A DNA stretch of 64,000 bases. It comes from Salinivibrio sp. ES.052. GTDB taxonomy: Bacteria; Pseudomonadota; Gammaproteobacteria; Enterobacterales; Vibrionaceae. The notes below the pieces were generated by a model. That model saw nothing but the letters and a program-made list of their open reading frames with translations. It was not told the DNA's origin and did no database searches. The DNA lies in NCBI RefSeq assembly GCF_900141775.1, contig NZ_FSRI01000002.1, positions 208,501 to 272,500 on the forward strand. Direction: 5' to 3'. The translations under genes were made by a program, and so were the position numbers. Of this stretch, positions 8,767 to 18,875 are shown one piece after another (the first letter of the stretch is position 1; each line of letters starts with the position of its first letter).

Positions 8767-9427
8767 GACGTACCTCCGCCAAACTCCCTTGCTGGAGGTC
8801 AAAACGCCGTAAGTGGTGGTATTGCGCCAGCAGGCTGGTGTCATGGGTTGCCATTAAAATGGTCACGCCGACTTGGTTGAACAAGCGGAATAGCTCCATG
8901 ATTTGCGCTGACAGAGCGGCATCTAAATTACCCGTTGGTTCGTCCGCTAAGAGGACTTGAGGGCGATTGACCACCGCACGAGCAATGCCAACGCGCTGTT
9001 GTTCACCCCCAGAAAGCTGTATCGGGTTACAACGCGCTTTATCGAGTAAACCCACTTTATCCAAGGCAGCTGAAACCCGCTTTTTGATTTCATTGTCCGG
9101 CTGTTGTTCAATGCGCAGTGGTAAGGCGACGTTTTCGAATACCGTCGCCTCCATCAGCAATTTATGGTCTTGAAAGATAACCCCTAAATGGCGACGCAAG
9201 AAGGGAATGTCTTGACGAGGAATACGCGAAATATCATGCCCATTGAAATAAATTTGCCCATCGCTGGGACGTTCAATGGCACAAATCAGTTTCAACAAGG
9301 TGCTCTTCCCTGCGCCCGAGTGACCCGTCAATAAAGCCATGTCTCCCTTAGGCAGATCAAAACTGACTTTTTGCAGGGCCTGACGTCCACCCCGATAGGC
9401 TTTGCTTACCTGCTGAAACTGAATCAC
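8759..9427 (-). CDS. ftsE: Cell-division ATP-binding protein FtsE
   Basis: The 222-aa ATPase of the FtsEX complex at the division ring. Complete ABC motifs are present: Walker A GHSGAGKST, Q-loop VIFQDHKLL, signature LSGGEQQRVGIARA, Walker B VLLADEPTGNLD and H-loop ATHD. The start is GTG with a strong GGGAGGAA site, 2 bp after the ftsY stop. Its 3' end overlaps ftsX. Confidence 0.97.
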   Translation of the reverse strand: MIQFQQVSKAYRGGRQALQKVSFDLPKGDMALLTGHSGAGKSTLLKLICAIERPSDGQIYFNGHDISRIPRQDIPFLRRHLGVIFQDHKLLMEATVFENVALPLRIEQQPDNEIKKRVSAALDKVGLLDKARCNPIQLSGGEQQRVGIARAVVNRPQVLLADEPTGNLDAALSAQIMELFRLFNQVGVTILMATHDTSLLAQYHHLRRFDLQQGSLAEVRHG

Positions 9428-9429
9428 GG

Positions 9430-10788
<1,359 letters not shown>

Positions 10789-10875
10789 TGGCAAATCCTA
10801 AAGCATGCTTGATACAATCAGCGGCACAATACCGAATCGACATAGTCTATCACCTTCTTTACGGTCAAAAAATCT

Positions 10876-11505
10876 ATGGTTAAACGCGCTAACCGCAAAC
10901 CCTCATCGACTCAAGTATCTCGTGGGGCTGGATCCGTCCGAATTATTGCTGGTCGCTGGCGTGGCCGTAAGCTTGTGGTGCAAGACGCCCAAGGGTTACG
11001 CCCCACCACCGACAGGGTAAAAGAAACCGTTTTTAACTGGCTTGCGCCTTATTTACCCGGTGCGCGTTGTTTGGATGTGTTTGCTGGGAGTGGCGGGCTG
11101 GGCTTTGAAGCGCTGTCGCGCGGTGCTGGTTGGGTCCACTTTTGTGAACAACATCCACCTGCCGCCCAACAGTTACGCACTAACCTGAACCAACTGGGAG
11201 CTGAGAACGCGCACATTGATACCGGCGATGCGCTCGCCATACTGGCGAATCCCCCTAAAGACGGCCCTTATGATATCGTTTTTGTTGATCCTCCGTTTCA
11301 TCAAGGCTTGCTGAATGACACGTTAGCGGCACTGGAAGCAAATCATTGGCTGGCTCCCGATGCTTGTATTTACGTAGAAGCGGAAAGCGATTTGGGCGAG
11401 TTTCTCGTGCCGGCTTACTGGCAATGCCATCGTGAAAAACGTGCAGGCCAGGTCCATTACCGGTTATATTTCAGAGAGCAAGACGATGTGAGAGAAAATG
11501 AATGA
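10876..11505 (+). CDS. rsmD: 16S rRNA (guanine966-N2)-methyltransferase
   Basis: RsmD methylates G966 of 16S rRNA in the 30S subunit, using SAM. The 209-aa protein has the RsmD start (SVRIIAGRWRGRKLVV, then LRPTTDRVKETVFNWL), motif I DVFAGSGGLGFEALSRG and the catalytic motif DPPF in VFVDPPFHQG. It is divergent from ftsY, as in E. coli, and overlaps yhhL by 4 bases. Confidence 0.95.
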   Translation: MVKRANRKPSSTQVSRGAGSVRIIAGRWRGRKLVVQDAQGLRPTTDRVKETVFNWLAPYLPGARCLDVFAGSGGLGFEALSRGAGWVHFCEQHPPAAQQLRTNLNQLGAENAHIDTGDALAILANPPKDGPYDIVFVDPPFHQGLLNDTLAALEANHWLAPDACIYVEAESDLGEFLVPAYWQCHREKRAGQVHYRLYFREQDDVRENE

Positions 11506-11768
11506 AAGCGTTAATTTTACTGGCTAAAGCGGCCATCGCCTTTGTTTGGGCGGTATTGATCGCCAATATTGTCCACCCATTCCCTGGTGTAGCAGCGATG
11601 GCTCTCTACATTATGACGGGGTTTTTATTAGTGATGCATGGGCTGCAAATGCTGATCTTTTTGGGTGCGTTTGGCGATAAAGTTGCCATGAGTCGCTGGG
11701 AGAAGTGGTCGATTCTGATTTTTGGTATTTTTGCGCTGCTCGATATTCGCCGCAAGTACATGGTCTAA
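11502..11768 (+). CDS. yhhL: DUF1145 small membrane protein
   Basis: An 88-aa protein with three predicted hydrophobic segments (about 3-24, 29-52 and 68-80) and the DUF1145 pattern ANIVHPFPG near residue 22. It lies directly after rsmD with an ATGA overlap, matching the E. coli rsmD-yhhL pair. Function is unknown. Confidence 0.85.
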   Translation: MKALILLAKAAIAFVWAVLIANIVHPFPGVAAMALYIMTGFLLVMHGLQMLIFLGAFGDKVAMSRWEKWSILIFGIFALLDIRRKYMV

Positions 11769-11787
11769 CTGACCGTCGAATGTCACG

Positions 11788-12090
11788 CTAGCCATCGCGA
11801 CTATGCTGGCACTGCCAGCATAGTTCAAAGCTACCGGCATTGTCTTCTCCACACTCTCGGCATTCCCAATGGGTGCGGCTTTGTGCTTCGTATTCCCGCA
11901 GTAATCCCCGCGCCCGGGTGACATCTTCTCGCGCGACCCATAACGTCACACCCTGTACATCGGTGGGTAGCTCGCCAACCGCTGCGCTTAGGGCTTCACC
12001 TTTTAACACACAATCAATCTGATGGCTCACCAGCAAACCTTTCAGACTATGTGCCTCTAGGGTATTCATCGCTTGATAGACTTTTTCCAT
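11788..12090 (-). CDS. DUF2007 protein with C-terminal zinc ribbon
   Basis: A 100-aa protein starting at MEKVYQAMNTLEAHSLKGLL (AGAGG upstream; the longer frame is not used). The first part (about 3-70) resembles DUF2007, a small ferredoxin-like fold often called a putative signal transducer: LLVSHQIDCVLKGEALSAAVGELP and VTLWVAREDVTRARGLL. The C-terminus has two Cys pairs, CRECG and CWQCQ, about 17 residues apart, probably binding zinc. The next gene in the unit, upstream on the minus strand, is the YhhN-like gene. Its partners are unknown. Confidence 0.8.
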   Translation of the reverse strand: MEKVYQAMNTLEAHSLKGLLVSHQIDCVLKGEALSAAVGELPTDVQGVTLWVAREDVTRARGLLREYEAQSRTHWECRECGEDNAGSFELCWQCQHSRDG

Positions 12091-12101
12091 GTGCGCCTCT
12101 T

Positions 12102-12728
12102 CTACGCGATAACGACCGAAGCACTGATCAATGCCTGAGCAATAAAGTAACTCGACATCACCGTCGCTTGTGCCGCGTGAAACTCCCCTTTGAAACGGGC
12201 AAAGGCGAGCACCGTATCTGACACCATAAAAAGTATTGCCCCCGCTAACGCCAACCCAGCGGCTGGAGAGTGGGTATTCAACCAATACTCGCCTGCTGCC
12301 CATACCATTTGGGTGATCACAGCAATGTAGACCGCCACAGGGAACGCAAATTGTCCTAAATTAGGCAATAGCAATAAAAATACAATAATACCAAGCCCTG
12401 AGAGCATAGCGGGCAGCCACCAGACCATATGGCCATCGAATTGTGCCCAAAAGGCAAAAATGTACACCAAGTGCGCGAGTAAAAAGCTCGTCAGGCCTTG
12501 AACAAACCGATCTTTGGGCCACATTAAGAAGATGTCACCCACCATGGAAAGCAATAAGGCAATGAGCACCCATTGCGCATAAGTTGAGACACTAAGATGC
12601 GCGCTGACAATAAGCATTAATAGCACTATGGTCAGTGGCTTAAATAGATAAAACTGCCAGCGAGGGCCCCGGTAGGCTGCGGAGATATGCAGCAGTCCAG
12701 AACAACAGACAGCGAACCAGCTCCACAT
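12102..12728 (-). CDS. YhhN/TMEM86 family membrane protein
   Basis: A roughly 208-aa protein with seven or eight hydrophobic segments and the family signature SMVGDIFLMWP followed by FLLAHLVYIFAF, and later FMVSDTVLAFARF. Eukaryotic TMEM86 members hydrolyse the vinyl ether of lysoplasmalogen; the bacterial activity is uncertain. The start is placed at 12728, where AAAGGA lies nine bases upstream; an ATG three codons earlier overlaps that site. It precedes the DUF2007 gene by 11 bp, probably one operon. Confidence 0.82.
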   Translation of the reverse strand: MWSWFAVCCSGLLHISAAYRGPRWQFYLFKPLTIVLLMLIVSAHLSVSTYAQWVLIALLLSMVGDIFLMWPKDRFVQGLTSFLLAHLVYIFAFWAQFDGHMVWWLPAMLSGLGIIVFLLLLPNLGQFAFPVAVYIAVITQMVWAAGEYWLNTHSPAAGLALAGAILFMVSDTVLAFARFKGEFHAAQATVMSSYFIAQALISASVVIA

Positions 12729-12868
12729 GAGTATCATTCCTTTCACGACAAGGACGACAAGTCTAGGCAGGCCAGACAATATGTCCAGCTCTCCTTGGTG
12801 AGAATAAGATCCAGTTTAAAAAAATCGCAAGGTTTACCCCGGTATTACCTCTGAAAGCACGTTTGCGG

Positions 12869-13228
12869 TTAACCGCTCCATTGCGGCCACACTTGCGCAT
12901 AAAATCCGAGCGCGCCAGCAGTAAACAAGAATATTAATCCCGCAGCAAGCCGCCAAATCAGCCGATTGCTTCGAGGTACCAGCTCCGACTCACAGTATTT
13001 GCTTACCGATATAAATTCACGGATATCATCCACTTCGTAACCGTCTTCATGCACCACTTTATTACGAATACTGGCGATAAAGCGCAGCTTTTTAACCACA
13101 TCATGTGGCAGGCGCTTTTGACAACTATCCACCAGCTGATGAAGCCCTTTCCCTTCCGCGTGATAGTGCTCACGCAGCAAGCTTTCTAGGCGCTTACTGT
13201 GCTTAATCACGACTGCGACGTCATCCAT
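12869..13228 (-). CDS. HEPN/DUF4145-like protein with C-terminal membrane anchor
   Basis: A 119-aa protein starting at MDDVAVVIKHSKRLESLL (AGGAGAG upstream). The first 85 residues are helical and contain FIASIRNKVVHEDGYEV. RNKVVH fits the R-x4-H motif of HEPN-fold proteins, and the arrangement resembles DUF4145. A single hydrophobic segment near the end (LAAGLIFLFTAGALGFYAQV) suggests a tail anchor. HEPN proteins are often RNases or toxins, but no antitoxin-like neighbour is seen, so a catalytic role is only a guess. Confidence 0.7.
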   Translation of the reverse strand: MDDVAVVIKHSKRLESLLREHYHAEGKGLHQLVDSCQKRLPHDVVKKLRFIASIRNKVVHEDGYEVDDIREFISVSKYCESELVPRSNRLIWRLAAGLIFLFTAGALGFYAQVWPQWSG

Positions 13229-13373
13229 GGTCTCTCTCCTTACCGGCTCCCACTTTATGAGTATGGTGGTTTTTATACCATTTAGGGGCATCAGGCTTCA
13301 TGATTGCGATCTGATCCTGTCATCCTACATTCAATCAGTTATGACCGCTTTTGTCGCCAAAAGTGTCATCCAT

Positions 13374-14384
13374 TTATGGTACCAACCAAGCAGTGGTGCG
13401 ATATCGTTGCAATACAGCAGTCGTCAACGCTGCGCCCGCAAAGGCATAGATGGTCAGCAAGGGTATCCAAACCAGTGCGGGCGATAAAGTGGGCCAATAA
13501 GCCCTCACAGGCCAAAGGAAAAGCGGATGGATCAGATAAATTCCCAGACTATAACGACTCAGGGTTGCGACCCATGGTGGCGTGATTTTATTGGCTCGCC
13601 ACTGCCGGATCGCCAAGAAAAAGGCCGCACTAATCAGCACCGTGTTGACCGTGGTATACGACAGCCAACCCTCAGTGATATAGCGCTGATGCGCGATGCT
13701 GGTGGCTACGACCTGGTATTCAGTAACCCCTAACGCCAGGAGCCCTAGCCCCCACCAAAGGGGCAACGCGCGAGGGAACTGGTGCAACCAATACCCTAAC
13801 CACAGATAACCGCCATAGAGGATAAAATCATTCCGCCACCAGCCATGGGCACCGGTTAAATACCAGGCGGTTAAGCCTATCCACACCAGTCCAACCAGAG
13901 CCACTGACCATGGCGGTAAGCGTGGCACTAACGGGCGTAGCAATGGCACCCACAGGAGCAACGGGATGTAATAGTAGAAAAAACCAAGGTGATAATAGGT
14001 TTCATGCTGAGGGGCCGCTTGCAGTGTTTGAGTGACGGTCTGCCACGAAAAACCATCGGGCGTCAGTCCAGAGAGACACGCAAACCCCAGTGACCACACC
14101 AAAAACGGCACCACCACCTTGACGACGCGGCGGCGAATAAAATGCCCCAAGGTGAAAGGATGTGTCGAGGAGAGCAGCAACAAGCCTGAAATCATAATAA
14201 AAATCGGCACCGCCCAACGACTCGCGCTGTTCAGCCCCACCGCGACCACCCAATCACTCAGCGCAATATCGCCTATCTGAGAGCGATACGGGCCAAGTAC
14301 ATGAATCGCCACCACGAAAAAAGCAGCGAGAACGCGCAATATGTCGAGGTAATCAATGTGTGTCTGTGTTTTAGTCTGTTGCAT
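13374..14384 (-). CDS. Acyltransferase 3 family membrane protein (OafA/WecH-like)
   Basis: A 336-aa membrane acyltransferase with about ten TM segments. It has the family start DYLDILRVLAAFFVVAIHVLG with the conserved His, then AVPIFIMISGLLLL and FIRRRVVKVVVPFLVWS, and ends with SLGIYLIHPLFLWP. Members move acetyl or succinyl groups from the cytoplasm to surface sugars. It most resembles the WecH type by size. It stands alone, so the substrate cannot be inferred. The ribosome site is weak. Confidence 0.85.
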   Translation of the reverse strand: MQQTKTQTHIDYLDILRVLAAFFVVAIHVLGPYRSQIGDIALSDWVVAVGLNSASRWAVPIFIMISGLLLLSSTHPFTLGHFIRRRVVKVVVPFLVWSLGFACLSGLTPDGFSWQTVTQTLQAAPQHETYYHLGFFYYYIPLLLWVPLLRPLVPRLPPWSVALVGLVWIGLTAWYLTGAHGWWRNDFILYGGYLWLGYWLHQFPRALPLWWGLGLLALGVTEYQVVATSIAHQRYITEGWLSYTTVNTVLISAAFFLAIRQWRANKITPPWVATLSRYSLGIYLIHPLFLWPVRAYWPTLSPALVWIPLLTIYAFAGAALTTAVLQRYRTTAWLVP

Positions 14385-14633
14385 TTGTTAACACTTTTAA
14401 CCGGTCACCGAATCGAGCACTTATCCATCATACGCCAACTTCCCGTCAAATGATGTCCGTTAAAGTCATTATCCAGTCAAATATGTTTCTTTTTTGTCTA
14501 TTTATTAGCACACAGATCGGTATTTAAGGTTAAAAGTTAGTTTTTAATCTTGCCATTTACGTTAAAAAACAATTAACATTCGGCCTCTTTTCCCATAGAC
14601 GGGAAATGCAGTACAACCAAGGAGAAGAATGAC

Positions 14634-16232
14634 ATGCACTCAAGTACCTCCGAGCAGCAGGGCGGGCCGCAAAAGCGCACCCTGTTTACTCGCTTCCTCG
14701 ATACCGTCGAGTGGCTAGGCAACTTATTGCCCCATCCTGTAACTCTGTTTGCGATCTTCTGCGTCGCCATTCTGTTGGCGTCTGGTGTCGCCGGTTACTT
14801 TGATGTTTCCGTGGTGGATCCGCGTCCAGAAGGCGCAAAAGGACGTGCCGCTGATGGCATGATTTATGTGCAAAGCCTGCTCAACGCGGAAGGCTTGCAA
14901 ATGATCGTCACCAACTTAGTGAAAAACTTTACCGGCTTTGCCCCGCTCGGCACCGTGCTGGTGGCCATGCTCGGTGTATCGGTCGCAGAGCATTCCGGGC
15001 TACTGTCAGCCTCCATGCGCGGGCTGGTGATGGGCGCGTCGCGCCGCACGGTCACTTTTACCATTGTCTTTGCCGGTATTATCTCTAATACGGCTTCAGA
15101 GCTCGGTTATGTGGTTTTAATCCCGCTTGCCGCGATGATCTTCCACTCATTAGGCCGCCATCCATTAGCCGGGCTTGCCGCGGCGTTTGCCGGGGTATCA
15201 GGCGGTTACTCTGCCAACTTGTTATTGGGGACTGTCGACCCCTTGCTGTCGGGGATCACCGAGTCAGCCGCGCAAATGATTGACCCAGACTACATCGTTG
15301 GGCCCGAAATGAACTGGTATTTTATGTTCGTTTCTACCTTCTTCATCGCGATTGTTGGCGCGTGGATCACCGATAAGATTGTCGAGCCTAAGCTGGGCCA
15401 GTATGACCACAGCCAAGCCTCTGAAGATGTCGCCGCCGCATCCGCGAGCAAGCTCAATGACGACGAGAAGCGTGGTCTTCGTAATGCCGGCATTGCGGTG
15501 CTGATTGTCAGCGGTATTTTAGCGCTAACCATCGTCCCTGAGTGGGGACCACTACGTCACCCCGAGACTAATGAAGTGGCAGGCTCGCCGTTTTTGAAAG
15601 GCATTGTTGCCTTTATTATGGTGTTCTTTGCCGTCCCAGGCATCGTGTTTGGCCGTACCGTCGGCACCATCAATAACGATCGCGATGTGATTGATTCGAT
15701 GTCCAAGTCGATGAGCGCCATGGGCATGTATATCGTGCTGGTGTTCTTCGCGGCGCAATTTGTGGCGTTCTTTAAATGGACCAATTTTGGCCAAGTGATT
15801 GCGGTCGGCGGCGCGGATTTCCTGCAAACTATCGGTTTAACAGGGCCAGCATTATTCTTTGCCTTTATCTTAATGTGTGGCCTGATTAACCTCTCGGTCG
15901 GCTCGGCATCGGCGCAGTGGGCAATCACTGCCCCGATCTTTGTGCCGATGTTAATGCTGGTCGGTTATGCCCCCGAGACGATTCAATCGGCCTACCGGAT
16001 TGGCGATTCCGTGACCAACATCATTACCCCGATGATGAGCTACTTCGGGCTGATTTTGGCGGTGGCGTGTCGCTATGTGAAGAACCTTGGAATAGGCACC
16101 TTGATTGCCACCATGCTGCCTTACTCGATGATCTTTATGGTCGGCTGGAGCATCTTGTTCTATGTTTGGGTTTTTGTGCTGGGCTTACCTGTTGGCCCGG
16201 GAGCAGAGACTTACTACAATTTTAATCAGTAA
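14634..16232 (+). CDS. AbgT family transporter
   Basis: A 532-aa inner-membrane protein of the AbgT/p-aminobenzoyl-glutamate transporter family. Features include LFTRFLDTVEWLGNLLPHPVTLF at the start, FTGFAPLGTVLVAMLGVSVAEHSGL, and the re-entrant region FAGVSGGYSANLLLGTVDPLL. The C-terminal half has NLSVGSASAQWAITAPIFVPML and YRIGDSVTNIITPMMSYF. Some members export sulfonamides. No abgA/abgB hydrolase gene is near. Strong AAGGAG upstream; the 249-bp gap before it is AT-rich promoter region without other features. Confidence 0.9.
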   Translation: MHSSTSEQQGGPQKRTLFTRFLDTVEWLGNLLPHPVTLFAIFCVAILLASGVAGYFDVSVVDPRPEGAKGRAADGMIYVQSLLNAEGLQMIVTNLVKNFTGFAPLGTVLVAMLGVSVAEHSGLLSASMRGLVMGASRRTVTFTIVFAGIISNTASELGYVVLIPLAAMIFHSLGRHPLAGLAAAFAGVSGGYSANLLLGTVDPLLSGITESAAQMIDPDYIVGPEMNWYFMFVSTFFIAIVGAWITDKIVEPKLGQYDHSQASEDVAAASASKLNDDEKRGLRNAGIAVLIVSGILALTIVPEWGPLRHPETNEVAGSPFLKGIVAFIMVFFAVPGIVFGRTVGTINNDRDVIDSMSKSMSAMGMYIVLVFFAAQFVAFFKWTNFGQVIAVGGADFLQTIGLTGPALFFAFILMCGLINLSVGSASAQWAITAPIFVPMLMLVGYAPETIQSAYRIGDSVTNIITPMMSYFGLILAVACRYVKNLGIGTLIATMLPYSMIFMVGWSILFYVWVFVLGLPVGPGAETYYNFNQ

Positions 16233-16245
16233 TAGCCCCCCATCT

Positions 16246-16276
16246 AAAGGCAAGCGGGTTCGTCTTGCCTTTTTTT
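16246..16276 (+). terminator. Terminator of the AbgT gene
   Basis: AAAGGCAAG (16246-16254) pairs with CTTGCCTTT across a 9-nt loop and is followed by a T-run, 14 bp after the stop. Confidence 0.88.
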
Positions 16277-16349
16277 CCACTTACGTGTCATTTTCATCCC
16301 CCCCTTAAGACGGTTATAGTATCGCTATCTCAGTGATGGTAAATGACCG

Positions 16350-17369
16350 ATGACAACTCTCGCCGACAGTAAGGACCAACCGGCTTTTGACTCGCACTCC
16401 CTCGACAGAGAAGCGCAGCTTAGCGATGTGTTTAAACACAGTATTACGCCCTTTTGGCAACATCGTGAACAAGGATTCTTTCACGGTGAAGGGGGATTAC
16501 GCCTGCACTGGTGCAGCTTTACCCATCCGCAAAATACTCGGGCTATCGTTGTAGTCAATGGCCGCATAGAAAGTGTGATGAAATACCAAGAGATCTTTTA
16601 TGACCTCTTCCAGTTGGGCTATGACGTTTACAGTTTTGATCACCGTGGTCAGGGCTTGTCAGAACGTTTGGTGATCAAACCACGTGATCTGGGTCACGTT
16701 GAACGCTTTAATGACTATGTGACCGATCTAGCCACCTTTATGCAGACGATCCGAGCACATCGCCATTACGATCATACGTTCATGCTTGGTCATTCGATGG
16801 GAGGAGCAATCGCTACGCTCTATGCCCATCACTACCCGAGTGCGATTGATGGATTAGCACTTACCGCGCCAATGTTTGGCGTACAAGTGCATCCTTGGCT
16901 CGGACGTATTGCCCCTTGGCTATGTCGATCATTGGCGCGTTATCAACACCCGCCACGGTTTGGACCCGGGCAAGTCGGTTATCGCCACGTGCCCTTTGAG
17001 CAAAACCGTCTTACGCATTCAAGAGCACGATATGCTTGGTTCCGACAGCTGTATATCAACCAACCACAGTTACAAATTGGTGGGCCAAGCTCGCGCTGGA
17101 TTGTCGAGGGGATGACAGCGGCGGAGCAATGTCTAGGCATTGCTCCGACACTTTCAACCCCCACGCTTGTCTGCCAAGCTAGCGATGATCAAATTGTCTC
17201 TAACCCAGCCATGTCACAGTTTCACGCTGTCCGCACACATGCGGGAAAACCGAGCTATTGGCGAACCTTTGACGGTGCCTACCACGAGATTTTATTTGAA
17301 ACGGATAACCACCGAGTCACGGCGCTTGATGCCATCCATGAATTTTTCTCTCGCGATGCCCTCAAGTAA
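16350..17369 (+). CDS. pldB: Lysophospholipase L2-like alpha/beta hydrolase
   Basis: A 339-aa hydrolase that would remove the acyl chain from lysophospholipids. It has the PldB start pattern (FFHGEGGLRLHWCSF), oxyanion segment VVVNGRIESVMKYQE, and FDHRGQGLSER. The nucleophile elbow GHSMGG places Ser149; Asp in CQASDDQIV and His in GAYHEILFE complete the triad. No signal peptide. It is followed by yigL, the same pair as in E. coli. Confidence 0.92.
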   Translation: MTTLADSKDQPAFDSHSLDREAQLSDVFKHSITPFWQHREQGFFHGEGGLRLHWCSFTHPQNTRAIVVVNGRIESVMKYQEIFYDLFQLGYDVYSFDHRGQGLSERLVIKPRDLGHVERFNDYVTDLATFMQTIRAHRHYDHTFMLGHSMGGAIATLYAHHYPSAIDGLALTAPMFGVQVHPWLGRIAPWLCRSLARYQHPPRFGPGQVGYRHVPFEQNRLTHSRARYAWFRQLYINQPQLQIGGPSSRWIVEGMTAAEQCLGIAPTLSTPTLVCQASDDQIVSNPAMSQFHAVRTHAGKPSYWRTFDGAYHEILFETDNHRVTALDAIHEFFSRDALK

Positions 17370-17372
17370 AAG

Positions 17373-17405
17373 CGGAAAAAACACAATGGCAGTGTTCCCT
17401 TTTTA
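17373..17405 (+). terminator. Possible terminator after pldB
   Basis: GGAA...CAC pairs with GTGTTCC around AATGGCA, with an A-rich bulge, followed by CTTTTT. The bulge makes it weaker than other terminators here. Confidence 0.4.
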
Positions 17406-17468
17406 ACCCCGTTAAGTTGCAGTAGACTCAGAACATACTGTGATTATGATCGCTTAACTAATGAGGAC

Positions 17469-18281
17469 ATGATGTACAAACTTGTCGCTTCCGACCTAGA
17501 CGGTACCTTGCTGACTCCTGAGCACCGTATCGCTCCCTATACCAAGCAAGTGCTAGAGCAACTCCATCAGCAAGGCGTTCACTTTGTGTTTGCGACCGGA
17601 CGCCATCATGTCGATGTTGCCAGTATCCGCGAGACCGTGGGTATTCCTGCCTACATGATCACCTCTAATGGGGCCCGTGTGCACGACAGCAATGACCAGC
17701 TGGTCTTTCAGCACAATGTTGATCCTAAGATTGTCGCCGACCTCATCAATGAGGTGAAACAGGATCCAACCGTGACCATTCACCTGTATCGCGACAATGA
17801 CTGGCTGCTGAGCAAAATGGATGAAGAGCTCGCACGCTATCACCAAGACTCTGGCTTTAACGCCAAGGTGTTTGATGTGGATAACCCACCGGTCGATAAC
17901 ATCGCGAAGATTTTCTTTATTCGCCACGATCACGACCACTTGCTCAAATATGAGCATCAGTTTTTGTCGCAATACGGCGAAAAAGTCAGCATCGCCTTCT
18001 CCACGCCATTCTGCCTGGAAGTGATGGGCAATGGCGTCTCCAAAGGCGCTGCTCTGGAGGAGGTTGCCCGTCGTCATCAGCTCAGCTTGGCGGACTGTAT
18101 CGCCTTTGGCGATGGCATGAATGATGTGGAAATGTTACGTGCTGCTGGGCAGGGCCTCGTCATGGCAACCGCACAAGCACGCGTGAAAGCCACGCTCTCA
18201 GATAAGGCGATTATTGGCAGTCACGCTGATGAAGCGGTGGCGCGCTACTTAAAAACGCACCTATTAGACCAACGTTTATAA
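17469..18281 (+). CDS. yigL: HAD phosphatase YigL (Cof type IIB)
   Basis: A 270-aa HAD-superfamily sugar-phosphatase-like enzyme; E. coli YigL dephosphorylates pyridoxal phosphate and other small phosphates. Motif I is DLDGTLLTP with the nucleophile Asp, motif II FATGR, motif III lysine lies in NGVSKGAAL, and motif IV is FGDGMNDVEML. The cap is of C2B type (middle third). The start has two ATGs in tandem with GAGGA upstream. Its end is convergent with the EVE-domain gene. Confidence 0.92.
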   Translation: MMYKLVASDLDGTLLTPEHRIAPYTKQVLEQLHQQGVHFVFATGRHHVDVASIRETVGIPAYMITSNGARVHDSNDQLVFQHNVDPKIVADLINEVKQDPTVTIHLYRDNDWLLSKMDEELARYHQDSGFNAKVFDVDNPPVDNIAKIFFIRHDHDHLLKYEHQFLSQYGEKVSIAFSTPFCLEVMGNGVSKGAALEEVARRHQLSLADCIAFGDGMNDVEMLRAAGQGLVMATAQARVKATLSDKAIIGSHADEAVARYLKTHLLDQRL

Positions 18282-18286
18282 GCGGT

Positions 18287-18307
18287 TTGGCTCACACTAT
18301 GAGCCAA
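18287..18307. terminator. Hairpin between convergent yigL and EVE genes
   Basis: Perfect 8-bp stem TTGGCTCA / TGAGCCAA with a 5-nt loop. No clear T-run on either strand, so termination efficiency is uncertain. Confidence 0.4.
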
Positions 18308-18325
18308 CAGGCTGCTTGCGATGCA

Positions 18326-18781
18326 CTATTCCCCCGCCATCGTAACAATCGCCTGCCATTGCGCTGCGGTAACTGGCATAACACTCAGCCGGTTACCTTT
18401 TTTCACGAGTGGCATCTGGGCCAGCGCTGGGTTTTGCTTCATGTCAGCCAACGCAATCAAGGGTAAATGGCGCTGATATTCCACATCCACCATAAACCAA
18501 CGTGGGGTTTCAGGTGTCGCTTTGGGATCAAAGTAGCCACTTTCTGGCTCAAATTGGGTATGATCGGGGTAACTTGCTCGCACGACTTTGGCGATCCCCA
18601 CCACACCGACTTGCTTGCACGATGAATGATAAATCAATACTTCATCCCCAACATTTACCTCATCACGCAGCATATTCCGCGCCTGATAATTGCGTACGCC
18701 CTCCCAACATGAAACCTTTTGCTGCTTTAGCGTGTCTATCGAAAAGGTATCTGGCTCTGTTTTAAATAACCAATAACGCAT
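18326..18781 (-). CDS. EVE domain protein
   Basis: A 151-aa single-domain EVE protein (PUA-like fold that binds modified bases). Clear family blocks are YWLFKTEPDTFSIDTL, CWEGVRNYQARNML, GDEVLIYHSSCKQVGVVGIAKV, and late PLVKKGNRLSVMPVT. EVE proteins are thought to recognise 5-methylcytosine-type or other modified nucleotides; some are linked to restriction, but no such neighbour is present. Convergent with yigL and divergent from the lipoprotein gene. Confidence 0.9.
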   Translation of the reverse strand: MRYWLFKTEPDTFSIDTLKQQKVSCWEGVRNYQARNMLRDEVNVGDEVLIYHSSCKQVGVVGIAKVVRASYPDHTQFEPESGYFDPKATPETPRWFMVDVEYQRHLPLIALADMKQNPALAQMPLVKKGNRLSVMPVTAAQWQAIVTMAGE

Positions 18782-18875
18782 GCTAGCTTGCTCTTAATCG
18801 GATGATGGCGGCAATCTTGCCCTCCCCGCATTCCAGGCGCAAGCCTCTCTTTTCGCTCAGTACAAGGAGTTTTTC

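Noticed and set aside
13229-13373. Small genes or RNA in the gap between the HEPN-like gene and the acyltransferase gene
   Set aside because: Only short shadow frames and a weak ATGGT/ACCAT pairing were seen. No ribosome site or terminator supports a gene.
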